This document shows positions 18,755 through 27,755 of a stretch of DNA of 64,000 nt, piece by piece. The notes under the pieces were generated by a model. That model was not told the DNA's origin. It saw only the letters and a program-made list of their open reading frames with translations, and searched no databases. The position numbers and the translations under genes were made by a program. The stretch spans positions 248,001-312,000 of the forward strand of contig NZ_JALKAH010000001.1 in NCBI RefSeq assembly GCF_023015625.1. Direction: 5' to 3'. The DNA comes from Yoonia sp. F2084L. Its GTDB lineage: Bacteria > Pseudomonadota > Alphaproteobacteria > Rhodobacterales > Rhodobacteraceae. Within the stretch, counting starts at the first letter, position 1. The number at the start of each line of letters is the position of its first letter.

Positions 18755-21445
18755 TCAAGCAGCCTTCGCCAGGTTCCGCAGCACATAGTGTAGCACGCCG
18801 CCGTTTTCGATGTATTCGATCTCAACGGCCGTATCGATGCGGCATTTGACGGTGATTTCTTTGACCGTGCCATCCGCCATCGTGATCTTGGCGGTCATGT
18901 CTTGCAGTGGCTTGACCGCATCCAGACCTTCGATGGTCACTGTTTCCTCACCAGTCAGACCCAGCGATTTGCGATTGTCACCGCCTGTAAACTCGAACGG
19001 AACAACGCCCATCCCAACAAGGTTGGAGCGGTGGATACGTTCAAAGTTTTCAGCGATCACAGCCTTCACACCTAGCAATGCTGTCCCTTTGGCCGCCCAA
19101 TCGCGCGATGATCCGGCACCGTATTGTTCGCCTGCAAAGACGACCAGTGGTGTGCCTGCCTCTTGGTGCGTCATGGCCGCATCAAAGATCGACGTTTGAT
19201 CGCCGTTTGGCCCTTTGGTGTAACCGCCTTCGACGCCGTCCAGCATTTCGTTCTTGATACGGATGTTGGCGAATGTGCCGCGCATCATCACTTCGTGGTT
19301 ACCGCGGCGCGATCCGTAGGAGTTGAATTCGCGCACAGGCACCTGACGTTCGATCAAGTATTGTCCGGCAGGGGTGGTGTCTTTGAACGAACCGGCGGGG
19401 CTGATGTGGTCGGTGGTGACCATATCACCCAAAACGGCGAGAACTTTGGCATCGACCACGTTTTTGATTGTGCCTGCGTCCTTGGACATACCCTTAAAGT
19501 AAGGCGGGTTCTGGACGTAGGTGGATGTGGCTGGCCAATCGTAGGTTTCGCTGTCCGTCGTTTCGACAGCTTGCCACTTTTCGTCGCCTTTGAAGACGTC
19601 AGCGTATTTGCTGATGAATGCTTCGCGGGTGACCGTGCGTTCGACCAACTCGTTGATCTCGGCTGAGGTGGGCCAGATGTCTTTGAGGTAGACGTCATTG
19701 CCTTTTTGGTCCTGTCCCAGCGGTTCGCTGGCGAGGTCGATATCCATCGTGCCTGCCAGCGCATAAGCGACGACCAGCGGTGGAGAGGCGAGGTAGTTGG
19801 CCCGCACGTCGGGTGAAATCCGCCCCTCGAAGTTGCGGTTGCCGGACAAGACCGAAGTTGCGACCAGATCACCTTCGGCAATCGCGTCAGACAGTTCTTT
19901 TTGGATCGGGCCAGAGTTGCCGATACAGGTCGTGCAGCCATAGCCAACAAGGTTGAATCCGATCTTGTCGAGGTCCTCTTGCAGGCCTGCGGCCTCCAAA
20001 TACTCGGACACGACTTGGGAACCGGGGGCGAGCGATGTTTTCACCCAAGGTTTGCGGTTCAGGCCCAAGGCCGCCGCTTTGCGCGCCACCAGACCTGCGC
20101 CGATCATGACGTAAGGGTTGGATGTGTTGGTGCAGGATGTGATCGAGGCGATGACGACCTTACCGGATGACAGCGTGTAGTCTTCGCCTGCAACCGCCAC
20201 TTCTTTGTTCATCGGACGCTTAAATGTTTCTTCCATCTCGCGGGTGAACGCGGTCTTGGCGTCGGTCAATGCAACGTAATCCTGCGGACGCTTGGGGCCG
20301 GAAATCGCAGGAACGATGGTGCCCATGTCAAGGTGCAGGGTGTCGGTGTAGACCGGTGCATAATCGTCGCCACGCCAGAAACCGTTTTCCTTGGCGTAAG
20401 CTTCGACCAGTGCGATACGGTCTTCGTCGCGGCCTGTGTTGCGCAGGTAGCGTAGGGTTTCGCCGTCGATAGGGAAGAAGCCGCAGGTGGCGCCATATTC
20501 TGGTGCCATGTTCGCGATTGTTGCACGATCTGCCAGTGGGAGGACGTCGAGACCAGCACCGTAGAATTCGACGAATTTGCCGACAACGCCCAGTTCACGC
20601 AGCATTTCCACGACTTTCAGCACAAGGTCAGTGCCGGTCGTGCCTTCGACCATTTGGCCGGTCAGCTCAAAGCCCACAACCTCGGGGATAAGCATAGACA
20701 CAGGCTGGCCCAGCATCGCGGCTTCCGCCTCGATCCCGCCAACGCCCCAGCCCAGCACGGCAAGGCCGTTGACCATCGTGGTGTGGCTGTCTGTGCCGAC
20801 CAGCGTGTCAGGGTAGGCTACTTCTTCACCGTTCTGGTCTTTGTCGGTCCAAACGGTTTGCGCGAGATATTCGAGGTTCACCTGGTGGCAGATGCCTGTG
20901 CCCGGGGGCACCACGCGAAAGTTGTTAAACGCACCTTGGCCCCATTTCAGGAACTGATAGCGTTCCATGTTCCGTTCGTATTCACGGTCCACGTTCATCT
21001 GGAAGGCGCGCGGATTGCCGAATTCGTCGATCATGACCGAGTGGTCGATGACCAGATCAACCGGGTTCAGTGGATTAATCTGCTGTGCGTCACCACCCAA
21101 GGCCACGATCCCGTCGCGCATCGCGGCAAGGTCAACCACCGCCGGCACACCGGTGAAATCCTGCATCAACACGCGGGCAGGGCGGTAGGCGATTTCGCGG
21201 GGGTTCTTGCCGCCGTTATCGGCCCATGCGGAAAACGCTTTGATGTCGTCAACGGATACCGAAAAACCACCGTCTTCGAAGCGCAGCAGGTTTTCCAGAA
21301 CCACTTTGAGAGCCGCTGGCAGTTTTGAGAAATCACCCAAACCCGCAGCCTCTGCCGCCGGGATCGAATAGTAAGCGACCGACTGGTCACCGACTGTGAG
21401 GGTTTTACGGGTTTTTGCGGTGTCATTGCCGACTGTGATCGTCAT
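18755..21445 (-). CDS. acnA: Aconitate hydratase AcnA
   Basis: TCA-cycle enzyme converting citrate to isocitrate through a 4Fe-4S cluster. It has 896 residues from MTITVGND, the normal length for the AcnA/IRP-like type. Cluster ligands are seen in [12 protein letters not shown] and [13 protein letters not shown]; the substrate region [23 protein letters not shown] and the swivel domain with [16 protein letters not shown] and [17 protein letters not shown] are also present. I chose ATG at 21445 because AAAGGGA lies 6 bases upstream; the frame remains open to 21553 without family sequence. Confidence 0.97.
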   Translation of the reverse strand: MTITVGNDTAKTRKTLTVGDQSVAYYSIPAAEAAGLGDFSKLPAALKVVLENLLRFEDGGFSVSVDDIKAFSAWADNGGKNPREIAYRPARVLMQDFTGVPAVVDLAAMRDGIVALGGDAQQINPLNPVDLVIDHSVMIDEFGNPRAFQMNVDREYERNMERYQFLKWGQGAFNNFRVVPPGTGICHQVNLEYLAQTVWTDKDQNGEEVAYPDTLVGTDSHTTMVNGLAVLGWGVGGIEAEAAMLGQPVSMLIPEVVGFELTGQMVEGTTGTDLVLKVVEMLRELGVVGKFVEFYGAGLDVLPLADRATIANMAPEYGATCGFFPIDGETLRYLRNTGRDEDRIALVEAYAKENGFWRGDDYAPVYTDTLHLDMGTIVPAISGPKRPQDYVALTDAKTAFTREMEETFKRPMNKEVAVAGEDYTLSSGKVVIASITSCTNTSNPYVMIGAGLVARKAAALGLNRKPWVKTSLAPGSQVVSEYLEAAGLQEDLDKIGFNLVGYGCTTCIGNSGPIQKELSDAIAEGDLVATSVLSGNRNFEGRISPDVRANYLASPPLVVAYALAGTMDIDLASEPLGQDQKGNDVYLKDIWPTSAEINELVERTVTREAFISKYADVFKGDEKWQAVETTDSETYDWPATSTYVQNPPYFKGMSKDAGTIKNVVDAKVLAVLGDMVTTDHISPAGSFKDTTPAGQYLIERQVPVREFNSYGSRRGNHEVMMRGTFANIRIKNEMLDGVEGGYTKGPNGDQTSIFDAAMTHQEAGTPLVVFAGEQYGAGSSRDWAAKGTALLGVKAVIAENFERIHRSNLVGMGVVPFEFTGGDNRKSLGLTGEETVTIEGLDAVKPLQDMTAKITMADGTVKEITVKCRIDTAVEIEYIENGGVLHYVLRNLAKAA

Positions 21446-21538
21446 GGCGGTCCCTTTCGTGGCTTTTGCGTAAGCAAGGCTATCGTTGGTGGTGATGCAC
21501 CATGCAGATTCGTCATGCAATGCGGCGCTTTCGCGCGT

Positions 21539-21567
21539 TGTATACCGTTGCACACAATAAAGATCAA
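21539..21567 (-). promoter_or_regulatory. Candidate sigma-70 promoter of acnA
   Basis: On the minus strand TTGATC (21567-21562) and TATACA (21544-21539) are separated by 17 bases, the ideal spacing. This would start transcription near 21532 and give a leader of roughly 85 bases before the acnA ATG. Confidence 0.45.
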
Positions 21568-21678
21568 CGATGATTACAACTGAAACATTGTTAACTTTCC
21601 ACTCGCAATTGGTTGATTGGCCATTTCAGTCGAAGCTGACTAAACCGGTTGGACAGTAACTCAAGACCGAGGCCCATC

Positions 21679-22371
21679 ATGCGCAGTTTTCTAACACTTA
21701 TGTCGTTTGTGGGCCTGTTCCACGCGTCGCAAGCTGTCGCGCAAAATGGTCCGGTTGTGGTCGAGTTATACACCTCGCAAGGGTGTTCTTCCTGTCCGCC
21801 GGCGGATGCCATGTTGCATGACCTTGCAAAACGTGACGATGTGATCGCTTTGGCGTTGCATGTGGACTATTGGGACTACATCGGCTGGAAGGATATCTTC
21901 GCGTCACCTCAGTATACTGAGCGTCAACATGCCTACGCCCGAGCGGCCAATGCGACGACTGTCTACACACCGCAAATGATTATCGGTGGGGTTGATCATG
22001 TGATTGGATCACGCCCGATGCAGGTTATGGATACGGTTCAGGCGCACAATCGGCGTGGAAATCCGTTTGATGTCCAACTGACCCGGCGTGGCAACAATGT
22101 GATCGTCAATGCAGCCCCCGGAGCGCGCGGTGACTATGTGGTACAATTGGTTCGCTATACGCCTGAAGAAACCGTTTCGATCCGCCGCGGTGAAAACGCG
22201 GGGCGCAATCTAAGCTATGCCAATATCGTCACATCATGGGATGTGATCGGACAATGGGATGGCCGCTCTGCCTTGGCGCTTGAGGCGTTGGCCAACGGGG
22301 ATAGCCCCGTTGTGGTGATCCTGCAGCAAGGCGCGAATGGCCCTATTGTTGGTGCAGCGGAACTACGCTGA
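21679..22371 (+). CDS. DUF1223 thioredoxin-like exported protein
   Basis: A 230-residue protein of the DUF1223 family. A signal peptide (residues 1-21, ending SQAVAQ) precedes VVVELYTSQGCSSCPPADA, in which Cys36 and Cys39 form a CxxC pair in a thioredoxin-like fold. ALHVDYWDYIGWKD and YTPQMIIGG are family signatures. Likely periplasmic redox protein, partner unknown. The ATG at 21679 has GAGG about 8 bases upstream. Its 3' end overlaps the convergent acyltransferase gene by 9 bases. Confidence 0.8.
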   Translation: MRSFLTLMSFVGLFHASQAVAQNGPVVVELYTSQGCSSCPPADAMLHDLAKRDDVIALALHVDYWDYIGWKDIFASPQYTERQHAYARAANATTVYTPQMIIGGVDHVIGSRPMQVMDTVQAHNRRGNPFDVQLTRRGNNVIVNAAPGARGDYVVQLVRYTPEETVSIRRGENAGRNLSYANIVTSWDVIGQWDGRSALALEALANGDSPVVVILQQGANGPIVGAAELR

Positions 22372-23256
22372 GCTTTTGCGGCTCTTTTTCCACCGCTTGT
22401 GAACCCAAAACCATTGTGCCGGATTTCGCGCGATCTGCGCTTCAAGCCGGGCGTTCATCTGCAACAGCATGTCCTCAGCTGTGCCGTGGGTGATAGGGGC
22501 CTCGACCTCAACCTGAAATGACACGCCGTCTGTTTGTCTGATGCCAAAGTAGGGGATGACGACCGCATCAAGTTTCAGCGCGATCTCGGCGGCTGAAAGT
22601 GAGGTGCGCGCCGGATGCCCCAGAAAAGGCAAGGATGCGCCGGGGGCTGACACGTCATAAAGCAACGTGCCCATGCCGCCGCCGCGCAGGTGCCGGACAA
22701 ATCCCATCGTTCCGCGCCTGCCTTGCGCAAAGACCGGGCCGCCCCAAGAGGTCATGGTCTTGGCATAATGATCGTTGAAGTAGGCGTTCTGCATCGGGCG
22801 ATACAGCCCCCCGATCGTGTGACCCATGCGGGTCAGAACCTGCCGCGGGGCTTCGTGATTACCGAAATGGGCGGTGACAAAGATGACAGGCTGCTGATCT
22901 TTAACGGCCGTGACAAGTGCATCCAGACCATCGCCTGTCGGTTCGGTCGTCTTAAGCTTTTCGCCAAAGTCCTGCCAAGAATAGTTTTCAATAATCGTGC
23001 GACCGAAGTTGTCACAACAGCTTTCGGCCAATTGGCGGCGATCTATTACGCCCATTTCGGGATAAATCAGCGCGAGGTTTTCTTCGGCGCGTTTCCGATA
23101 CCCTGTCAGCGGACCGATCGCGCGGCGCAAGGCGCTGCCCATCATCGGCACGCGTGTGTCATAAGGCAGGCGCATCAGCGTACCGATCAGCCCGCGCAAG
23201 GCGCGGTCTGCCAGCCAATCGGCCTTTGATCCTTCGGGCAGTGGTTCAGTGGTCAC
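22363..23256 (-). CDS. Lysophospholipid/lipid A-type acyltransferase (LpxL/HtrB family)
   Basis: A 297-residue acyltransferase of the LpxL-LpxM family. The catalytic HX4E box is HFGNHE at residues 130-135, followed by the family blocks GLYRPMQNAYFND, FAQGRRGTMGFVRHLRGGG and a C-terminal PAQWFWVHKRWK. It probably adds a secondary acyl chain to lipid A or acts on a related lipid. The start overlaps the stop of the nitrile hydratase alpha-like gene (ATGA), so it is co-translated with that unrelated enzyme. Confidence 0.85.
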   Translation of the reverse strand: MTTEPLPEGSKADWLADRALRGLIGTLMRLPYDTRVPMMGSALRRAIGPLTGYRKRAEENLALIYPEMGVIDRRQLAESCCDNFGRTIIENYSWQDFGEKLKTTEPTGDGLDALVTAVKDQQPVIFVTAHFGNHEAPRQVLTRMGHTIGGLYRPMQNAYFNDHYAKTMTSWGGPVFAQGRRGTMGFVRHLRGGGMGTLLYDVSAPGASLPFLGHPARTSLSAAEIALKLDAVVIPYFGIRQTDGVSFQVEVEAPITHGTAEDMLLQMNARLEAQIARNPAQWFWVHKRWKKSRKSSA

Positions 23257-23897
23257 GCAGCATCCGGTGATTTGGGCAATCCAGTACCGATCATACTGTC
23301 GCGCGTGACCAGTTTGGCAAGGTCATCTGCGCTCCACCCATCGGTTCCTTCGGGTCGGGCAGGGATCACGACATAACGCATGTCGGCTGTGCTGTCATGA
23401 ACGCGGACGGTGGTGGTGTCAGGTAGGGTGACACCGAATTCAGCCAGCACTTTGCGCGGTTCTTTGACGGTGCGGGATCGGTAGGCGCGTGATTTGTACC
23501 AATCAGGCGGCAAGCCCAACAGGTTGCGCGGGTAGCATGAGCAAAGCGTGCAGACGACGACATTGTGCTCTGTCGGCGTGTTTTCTAGTGCGATCAGTTT
23601 CATCGGACCAACGTCAAAACCCATGTCGCGTGTCGCCGCACTGGCGTCGGCCAGCAGCGCGTCCCGGAACGCTGGATCGGTCCACGCACGGGCCACGACG
23701 GCGGCCCCGTTCGCCGGCGTGCGGGCATCCATCGTGTCGATTTGCGCGTTGATCTCTGCCGCGGTTGTCACGCCTTTTTCGATCAGCAATTCGCGCACGG
23801 CGATTTCCATCTGCTGCCAATAGGTCAGCGGGTGGTCATCGTCGGGCCGGTAAGGGTGGCCTGAGGGCGACAAGTGGTCATGATGATCATGGGGCAT
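23253..23897 (-). CDS. Nitrile hydratase alpha / thiocyanate hydrolase gamma-like metal subunit
   Basis: A 214-residue metal-binding subunit of the nitrile hydratase family. The claw motif VCTLCSCYPR places ligands at Cys116, Cys119 and Cys121; Thr117 (CTLCSC rather than CSLCSC) indicates the cobalt type, in which two of the cysteines are oxidised after translation. An N-terminal His/Asp-rich stretch (MPHDHHDHLSPSGHP) may help metal loading. It is the third gene of a three-gene set whose first two genes together equal a normal beta subunit, as in thiocyanate hydrolase (scnB-scnA-scnC) and toyocamycin nitrile hydratase. The substrate could be a nitrile, thiocyanate or another small cyano compound. 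Confidence 0.85.
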   Translation of the reverse strand: MPHDHHDHLSPSGHPYRPDDDHPLTYWQQMEIAVRELLIEKGVTTAAEINAQIDTMDARTPANGAAVVARAWTDPAFRDALLADASAATRDMGFDVGPMKLIALENTPTEHNVVVCTLCSCYPRNLLGLPPDWYKSRAYRSRTVKEPRKVLAEFGVTLPDTTTVRVHDSTADMRYVVIPARPEGTDGWSADDLAKLVTRDSMIGTGLPKSPDAA

Positions 23898-24174
23898 GTG
23901 GGGCCTCTGCCGGTTCGAGCCAGTGGCTATAGATTTCAGCGTCGATGGTGTCGTTGGGGTTGGCGGCTGCTGCGCCCCAAACCTCGGTCATGGAAAACCG
24001 CATGCGCATCAATGGCAGTGCTTGGGCTTGGAGGCCGTAAGCGAGTGCTTCGGGGTTCGGGAAAGGGCCAAGTGTACGTTCAACCCAACCGCATTTGCCG
24101 CGCAGATAAGCAGGTGTGCGTACGTGTCCGGGCGGCATATCCGCCCGCACCCGCATATATTGGCGATCACTCAC
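23887..24174 (-). CDS. Nitrile hydratase beta C-terminal half / thiocyanate hydrolase alpha-like subunit
   Basis: A 95-residue protein matching only the C-terminal SH3-like barrel of nitrile hydratase beta: RVRADMPPGHVRTPAYLRGKCG, then VRFS-type MRMRFSMTEVWG and the end DAEIYSHWLEPA. I chose GTG at 24174 (VSDRQYMRV), which overlaps the stop of the preceding N-terminal-half gene by 8 bases; a normal beta subunit would have these two as one chain. Its end overlaps the alpha-like gene by 11 bases. This is the equivalent of ScnA. The stand-alone length argues for a native subunit rather than a fresh frameshift. Confidence 0.75.
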   Translation of the reverse strand: MSDRQYMRVRADMPPGHVRTPAYLRGKCGWVERTLGPFPNPEALAYGLQAQALPLMRMRFSMTEVWGAAAANPNDTIDAEIYSHWLEPAEAPHAP

Positions 24175-24514
24175 TGGCGGCCTCGCCGTAAGTCGCACCG
24201 CGTGCGGCGACCTGTGTCATGCGTTGGGCAAGTTCGGATGTGGTGTAGACGCCAGCTTCGATCAGGTTCTGGTTCACCGATGCGATCCAGCGTTCATAAT
24301 AGGTCATCGTCTCGAACGCCTCTTCGCCCATGTCCTCAAGAACGCGGCGCAGGCCATCAACCGTGAAATGCCCTTTGCCTGAGGCGACAATCATCAGCGC
24401 GTCAACGCGTTTTTCCCACAGCGAAAAATCATGCTGGTCTGTTGGGACAGGTCCGGCTGCGGTGCCGCCCATGTCGTGCCAGCGTTGGCCGTCGAATGTG
24501 TTGGTGTCAGTCAT
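24167..24514 (-). CDS. Nitrile hydratase beta N-terminal half / thiocyanate hydrolase beta-like subunit
   Basis: A 115-residue, largely helical protein corresponding to the N-terminal half of nitrile hydratase beta: WHDMGG at residues 12-17, FSLWEKRVDAL, then TYYERW at 71-76, whose Arg75 is the expected arginine that contacts the oxidised cysteine claw. It is the first gene of the three-gene set. Metallochaperone-like activators of cobalt nitrile hydratases belong to the same fold and size, so it could serve as activator as well; no other activator gene is visible nearby. Confidence 0.72.
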   Translation of the reverse strand: MTDTNTFDGQRWHDMGGTAAGPVPTDQHDFSLWEKRVDALMIVASGKGHFTVDGLRRVLEDMGEEAFETMTYYERWIASVNQNLIEAGVYTTSELAQRMTQVAARGATYGEAASE

Positions 24515-24565
24515 AAGGCAAAGTGTAGAGCATTCCTTGCCGGACGTGAATCACTATTCGCGTTG

Positions 24566-25630
24566 CTAGCCGTCCTCTTCGTCATCCGCCTCATCAGGGT
24601 CGATCAAGGTGATCACCCCGGCATCGGCCTTTTCGCGAATGCTGGCTGTGACGGCGGCCATCGCCTTTTCTGCATCGGTTTTTTTGACACGTCCGCGTTC
24701 GTCGGCATCTTCGCGCAGCTGCCCAGCCATGCGTTGCGACAGGCTGCCAAGGATAAATTCTGCGGAGTTTGCCAGTGCTTCTTCTCCGGTCAGGGTAGCG
24801 GCAAGGGCTGTAATCAGCACGTCGCCTTCGACATCCCGAATGCAGTTGGGAATGTCTGTTGGTTTGACCCGTGATGCGATGTCTTTGAAGGTAAAGATCG
24901 CTTTGCGCACATCGCTGGCAAAATCGGGGTCGGTGCCGCCCAACCCTTCAAGCACGTCTTCGCGGGTGTCTGTTGCGGTGGAGTTCAGGATCGCGCCCAA
25001 ACGCTGTACTGGTGCCTTGTCAAAAGCGATGTCGCGTTGTTGGCCGTAGTCCTGCGCTAAAGCCGCACCAATCCGCCTGACCGCGTCGGGTGTGATGTTT
25101 TCGGTTTGGGACATTGCGTATGTGATTCGTCGGGCCCTGTCTCCTGGGGTCTTTGAAAGCACTTCTGCGGCTTTTCCAAAGGGTAATTTTGAAAGGGCAA
25201 CGGCGCAGACTTCGATGCTTTCGGCACACATGATTGCAATAATCCGGTCAACGCTGAGGTCGACAACGATAGGCCAATGATCGCCATTGCGGACACTATC
25301 GAGTTGCGCACGCAACTGATCCGCGAGGGTCGGGCTGAGGTGATCAGCCAATGCGACAATGGCCCCATCACGGGTTCCTGATCCGGTAAGGCCAATGGCC
25401 TCAAGTTCGGCTGTGAATTCCTCTGCTACCGCCGAAACCGTTGCTTTATCCACGCGGCGCAGTGCACCGAGTTCATCCGTCAAAGCAAGTTGGAGCGTCT
25501 CGGGTAGCTGGTCAAGCGACAGCGTTGCGCCATCGTCTATCAGCATTTGAACAACCATCGCCGCTTTGCGGCGACGTGTTAGCGCCATGTCGGACATATT
25601 TGGTGAAGAAAAATCCATACCTGACGTCAT
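24566..25630 (-). CDS. fliG: FliG-like flagellar motor switch protein
   Basis: A 354-residue protein with the three-domain FliG arrangement as it appears in Rhodobacteraceae: LTRRRKAAMVVQMLIDDG at the N-terminus, SKLPFGKAAEVLSKTPGDRARRI in the middle domain, and AILNSTATDTREDVLEGL followed by VRKAIFTFKDI in the C-terminal domain, where charged residues face MotA. The tail is very acidic. Several in-frame ATG codons are possible near the start (25630, 25618, 25594); I kept the longest because none has a clear Shine-Dalgarno. No other flagellar gene is in the window. Confidence 0.75.
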   Translation of the reverse strand: MTSGMDFSSPNMSDMALTRRRKAAMVVQMLIDDGATLSLDQLPETLQLALTDELGALRRVDKATVSAVAEEFTAELEAIGLTGSGTRDGAIVALADHLSPTLADQLRAQLDSVRNGDHWPIVVDLSVDRIIAIMCAESIEVCAVALSKLPFGKAAEVLSKTPGDRARRITYAMSQTENITPDAVRRIGAALAQDYGQQRDIAFDKAPVQRLGAILNSTATDTREDVLEGLGGTDPDFASDVRKAIFTFKDIASRVKPTDIPNCIRDVEGDVLITALAATLTGEEALANSAEFILGSLSQRMAGQLREDADERGRVKKTDAEKAMAAVTASIREKADAGVITLIDPDEADDEEDG

Positions 25631-25668
25631 AGCCGCATCAGCGTAAAGGATTGGTTATTCTGGCGGCT

Positions 25669-26157
25669 TTAAGATCCGGGGTGGGTGACCATAATCGACA
25701 TCTTTTTGAGATGTTCGACTGTATCGGGATCAAGCGATGCGGTATCGGCAGTATTGTCATGGATCAGAACGACATCAGCTTCAAGCTGCGCAATCTCGTC
25801 ATCAGTGAATTCGCGGTCGGGATGGGCAAAACCACCGATGCTGCGGCTGTCACCTGACACTGCGGCAATCACAACACCGTATTTCATGCCATATTCGCCG
25901 GCCATTTTCAGAACACCAGCGGGGTCTTCAAGCCCTGACCAGCGTTTGCCGCCCGCATTTTCGAAGCCCCAGGCAACCATCGGATCCATCATGATCAAGC
26001 CGTTGCTTGAGTAGTAATCAAGCCAGGCTTTCGGATAGGTCTGAAAAACGAACTTGGGTGTGGTATACTCAACATGGAACCCGAGTGCGTAACCTGCTGG
26101 CGCGAGCTGATTTAACTTTCCAAGCGTCTCACTAATCTCAAACTTTGTCGGCTGCAT
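25669..26157 (-). CDS. LuxR-type autoinducer-binding domain protein lacking the HTH
   Basis: A 162-residue protein that is almost only an autoinducer-binding domain. The residues that hold acyl-homoserine lactone in LuxR/TraR are present: Trp45, Tyr49, Asp58-Pro59, Trp73 and Gly94 (YGVVIAAVS). After residue 130 there is no helix-turn-helix, only a short helical tail. Just 38 bases separate its stop from the fliG-like gene, so no HTH remnant is hidden there. Known HTH-less relatives such as TrlR act as dominant-negative partners of TraR; that role here is inference. It is transcribed divergently from the complete luxR. Confidence 0.78.
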   Translation of the reverse strand: MQPTKFEISETLGKLNQLAPAGYALGFHVEYTTPKFVFQTYPKAWLDYYSSNGLIMMDPMVAWGFENAGGKRWSGLEDPAGVLKMAGEYGMKYGVVIAAVSGDSRSIGGFAHPDREFTDDEIAQLEADVVLIHDNTADTASLDPDTVEHLKKMSIMVTHPGS

Positions 26158-26294
26158 CGACCATTACTCGCTTTCCGGTTGCCAAAACTGCTAAATACCA
26201 AATACTGTGGGCCTGACGTCTTGCGTCGATTGTAGTGGCAAGTCTGTCGCAGGAACAAGGGCTTTATCCTCGGATGGCCTGTTGAGGGTAACGA

Positions 26295-26903
26295 ATGTCA
26301 AAACTACTGGGTCTTGATGAGATAGGGCAACTTGCCCCGTCAGGCCACTATGTTGCGTTACGCATTGGGTTTGCCTTTCCGATGGAAGAAGTAAATGCGC
26401 TTCCGCCAGATTGGGTCGCGCATTACACCAAACAGCGATTTGCGCTCTTTGATCCGGTACTTAGGTGGGCCTATGGCAACGTCGGTGCTGTGCGATGGAG
26501 TGAGTTCCCCGTCGACGACCCCAAACGGATCATCGCGCAGGCCAAAACCTTCGGCATGCGATACGGTGTGACCGTTTCAGTATTCGACAGCTCGGCGGAC
26601 GCGCAGCGGTCTTTTGCATCTTTTACGCGACCTGATCGAGAATACACCGACCTTGAGATGAAGCTATTGCAGGCCTATCTGGCGCGCCGCCACAATGAGA
26701 CTGCTCCTCCGACGAATCTGACCAAAGCTGAACTCGAAGCGCTGGGCATGGTTAAAGATGGTCGCCGGTTGAAGGAGATCGCCTTTGAGTTGAGTGTTAG
26801 TGAGGGCGCCGTCAAACAGCGGCTGAAAAACGCGAAACTGAAGCTTGGCGCGAAAACGGGCACACAAGCCGCCGCATTAGCGAGTCAATACGGTCTAATA
26901 TAG
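26295..26903 (+). CDS. LuxR-family quorum-sensing regulator
   Basis: A 202-residue transcription factor with an N-terminal autoinducer-binding domain (Trp, Tyr and Asp-Pro in LPPDWVAHYTKQRFALFDPV, then RWSEF and YGVTVSVF) and a C-terminal GerE-type HTH (LTKAELEAL, LKEIAFELSVSEGAVKQRLKNAKLKLGA). It is slightly short for the family (about 230-250) but both domains look complete. It lies 123 bases upstream of luxI on the same strand and divergent from the HTH-less paralogue. Confidence 0.88.
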   Translation: MSKLLGLDEIGQLAPSGHYVALRIGFAFPMEEVNALPPDWVAHYTKQRFALFDPVLRWAYGNVGAVRWSEFPVDDPKRIIAQAKTFGMRYGVTVSVFDSSADAQRSFASFTRPDREYTDLEMKLLQAYLARRHNETAPPTNLTKAELEALGMVKDGRRLKEIAFELSVSEGAVKQRLKNAKLKLGAKTGTQAAALASQYGLI

Positions 26904-26935
26904 ACAAATCTTCAGGCTTTTTTTCTGACCTCCGA

Positions 26936-26954
26936 ACAATTAGAGCTAAATTGT
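26936..26954. promoter_or_regulatory. Lux-box-like palindrome upstream of luxI
   Basis: ACAATTAGAGCTAAATTGT is a 19-base element with perfect six-base arms (ACAATT and AATTGT) centred 82 bases before the luxI ATG. Size, symmetry and position fit a LuxR operator, although the arms differ from the V. fischeri consensus. Binding is inferred. Confidence 0.45.
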
Positions 26955-27026
26955 CCACATAGTGGTAACGTCACTTTCGGCGGAGGTGGGGCCGTCGCTG
27001 AAAAACATACAACCAGAGGGAAGACT

Positions 27027-27692
27027 ATGGAGAATATTACTTTTAACCTGACGGAGCTCCACAAGCATGGAACTGCATTTTTTGAGTTCCTTGCGCTTCG
27101 CAAACAGTTTTTCGTTGACCAGTTGGGTTGGGACATCCCCCACGACAACGATGTCGAGATGGACCAGTACGACAACCCCAAGGCGTATTACTCGCTGGCG
27201 ATGCAAGACGGTAAGGTCGTCGCAGGTATGCGTGCAATGGCCACAACGGCCCAATGGGGATCGCATACGTACATGCTGCGTGATGCCGTTGATGGAAAGC
27301 TGATCGGGATACCAGCTGATATCATTCCAGAAGCAGAGGTGACACCAAATGTCTGGGAAGCCACGCGCATCGTTATTTCCGATGAAATCGACACCCATGC
27401 AGGGCGGTCACAGGCGCTGGGCCTTGTGCTGAACGGGGTCGTTGAACAGGCACGGGCGCAGGGTGCGACCGAAATTATGGCACTTTGCCCACCGGTCTTT
27501 GCCAGAACGATGCGTCAGATTGGTTTCCCCGTGCATGTCATTGGCGAGCCTTATGTCAACCATCACGACAATCGCCGTTATGTGGCAATGAAAGGCAAGA
27601 TAGCAGGCGTGACCTGGCAGGATCCTGGCGCGGTACAAGCTGCCAAAAGCAGCGCGGTGGAGAAGACGCATGTCAGCGAGTTCGCTGCCTAA
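27027..27692 (+). CDS. LuxI-family acyl-homoserine-lactone synthase
   Basis: A 221-residue autoinducer synthase making an acyl-homoserine lactone from S-adenosylmethionine and an acyl carrier. The conserved LuxI residues are in place: Arg25, Phe29, Trp35, Asp46, Asp49, Arg69, Glu111 and Arg114 (in WEATRIVIS). The C-terminal region extends slightly beyond typical LuxI. GAGGGAAG is an adequate Shine-Dalgarno before the ATG. The chain length of the product cannot be told from sequence. Confidence 0.9.
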   Translation: MENITFNLTELHKHGTAFFEFLALRKQFFVDQLGWDIPHDNDVEMDQYDNPKAYYSLAMQDGKVVAGMRAMATTAQWGSHTYMLRDAVDGKLIGIPADIIPEAEVTPNVWEATRIVISDEIDTHAGRSQALGLVLNGVVEQARAQGATEIMALCPPVFARTMRQIGFPVHVIGEPYVNHHDNRRYVAMKGKIAGVTWQDPGAVQAAKSSAVEKTHVSEFAA

Positions 27693-27755
27693 CGTCGTGC
27701 CTGGCAAAAACCATGTCTGTCAGCCGCCGAATAGGCTGTCAGGTAAATCGACCCT

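Noticed and set aside
23887-24514. Reading the two beta-like genes as one nitrile hydratase beta gene broken by a frameshift
   Set aside because: Both parts have their own sensible ends, the junction is a GTGAGTGA start/stop overlap, and thiocyanate hydrolase has the same natural split.
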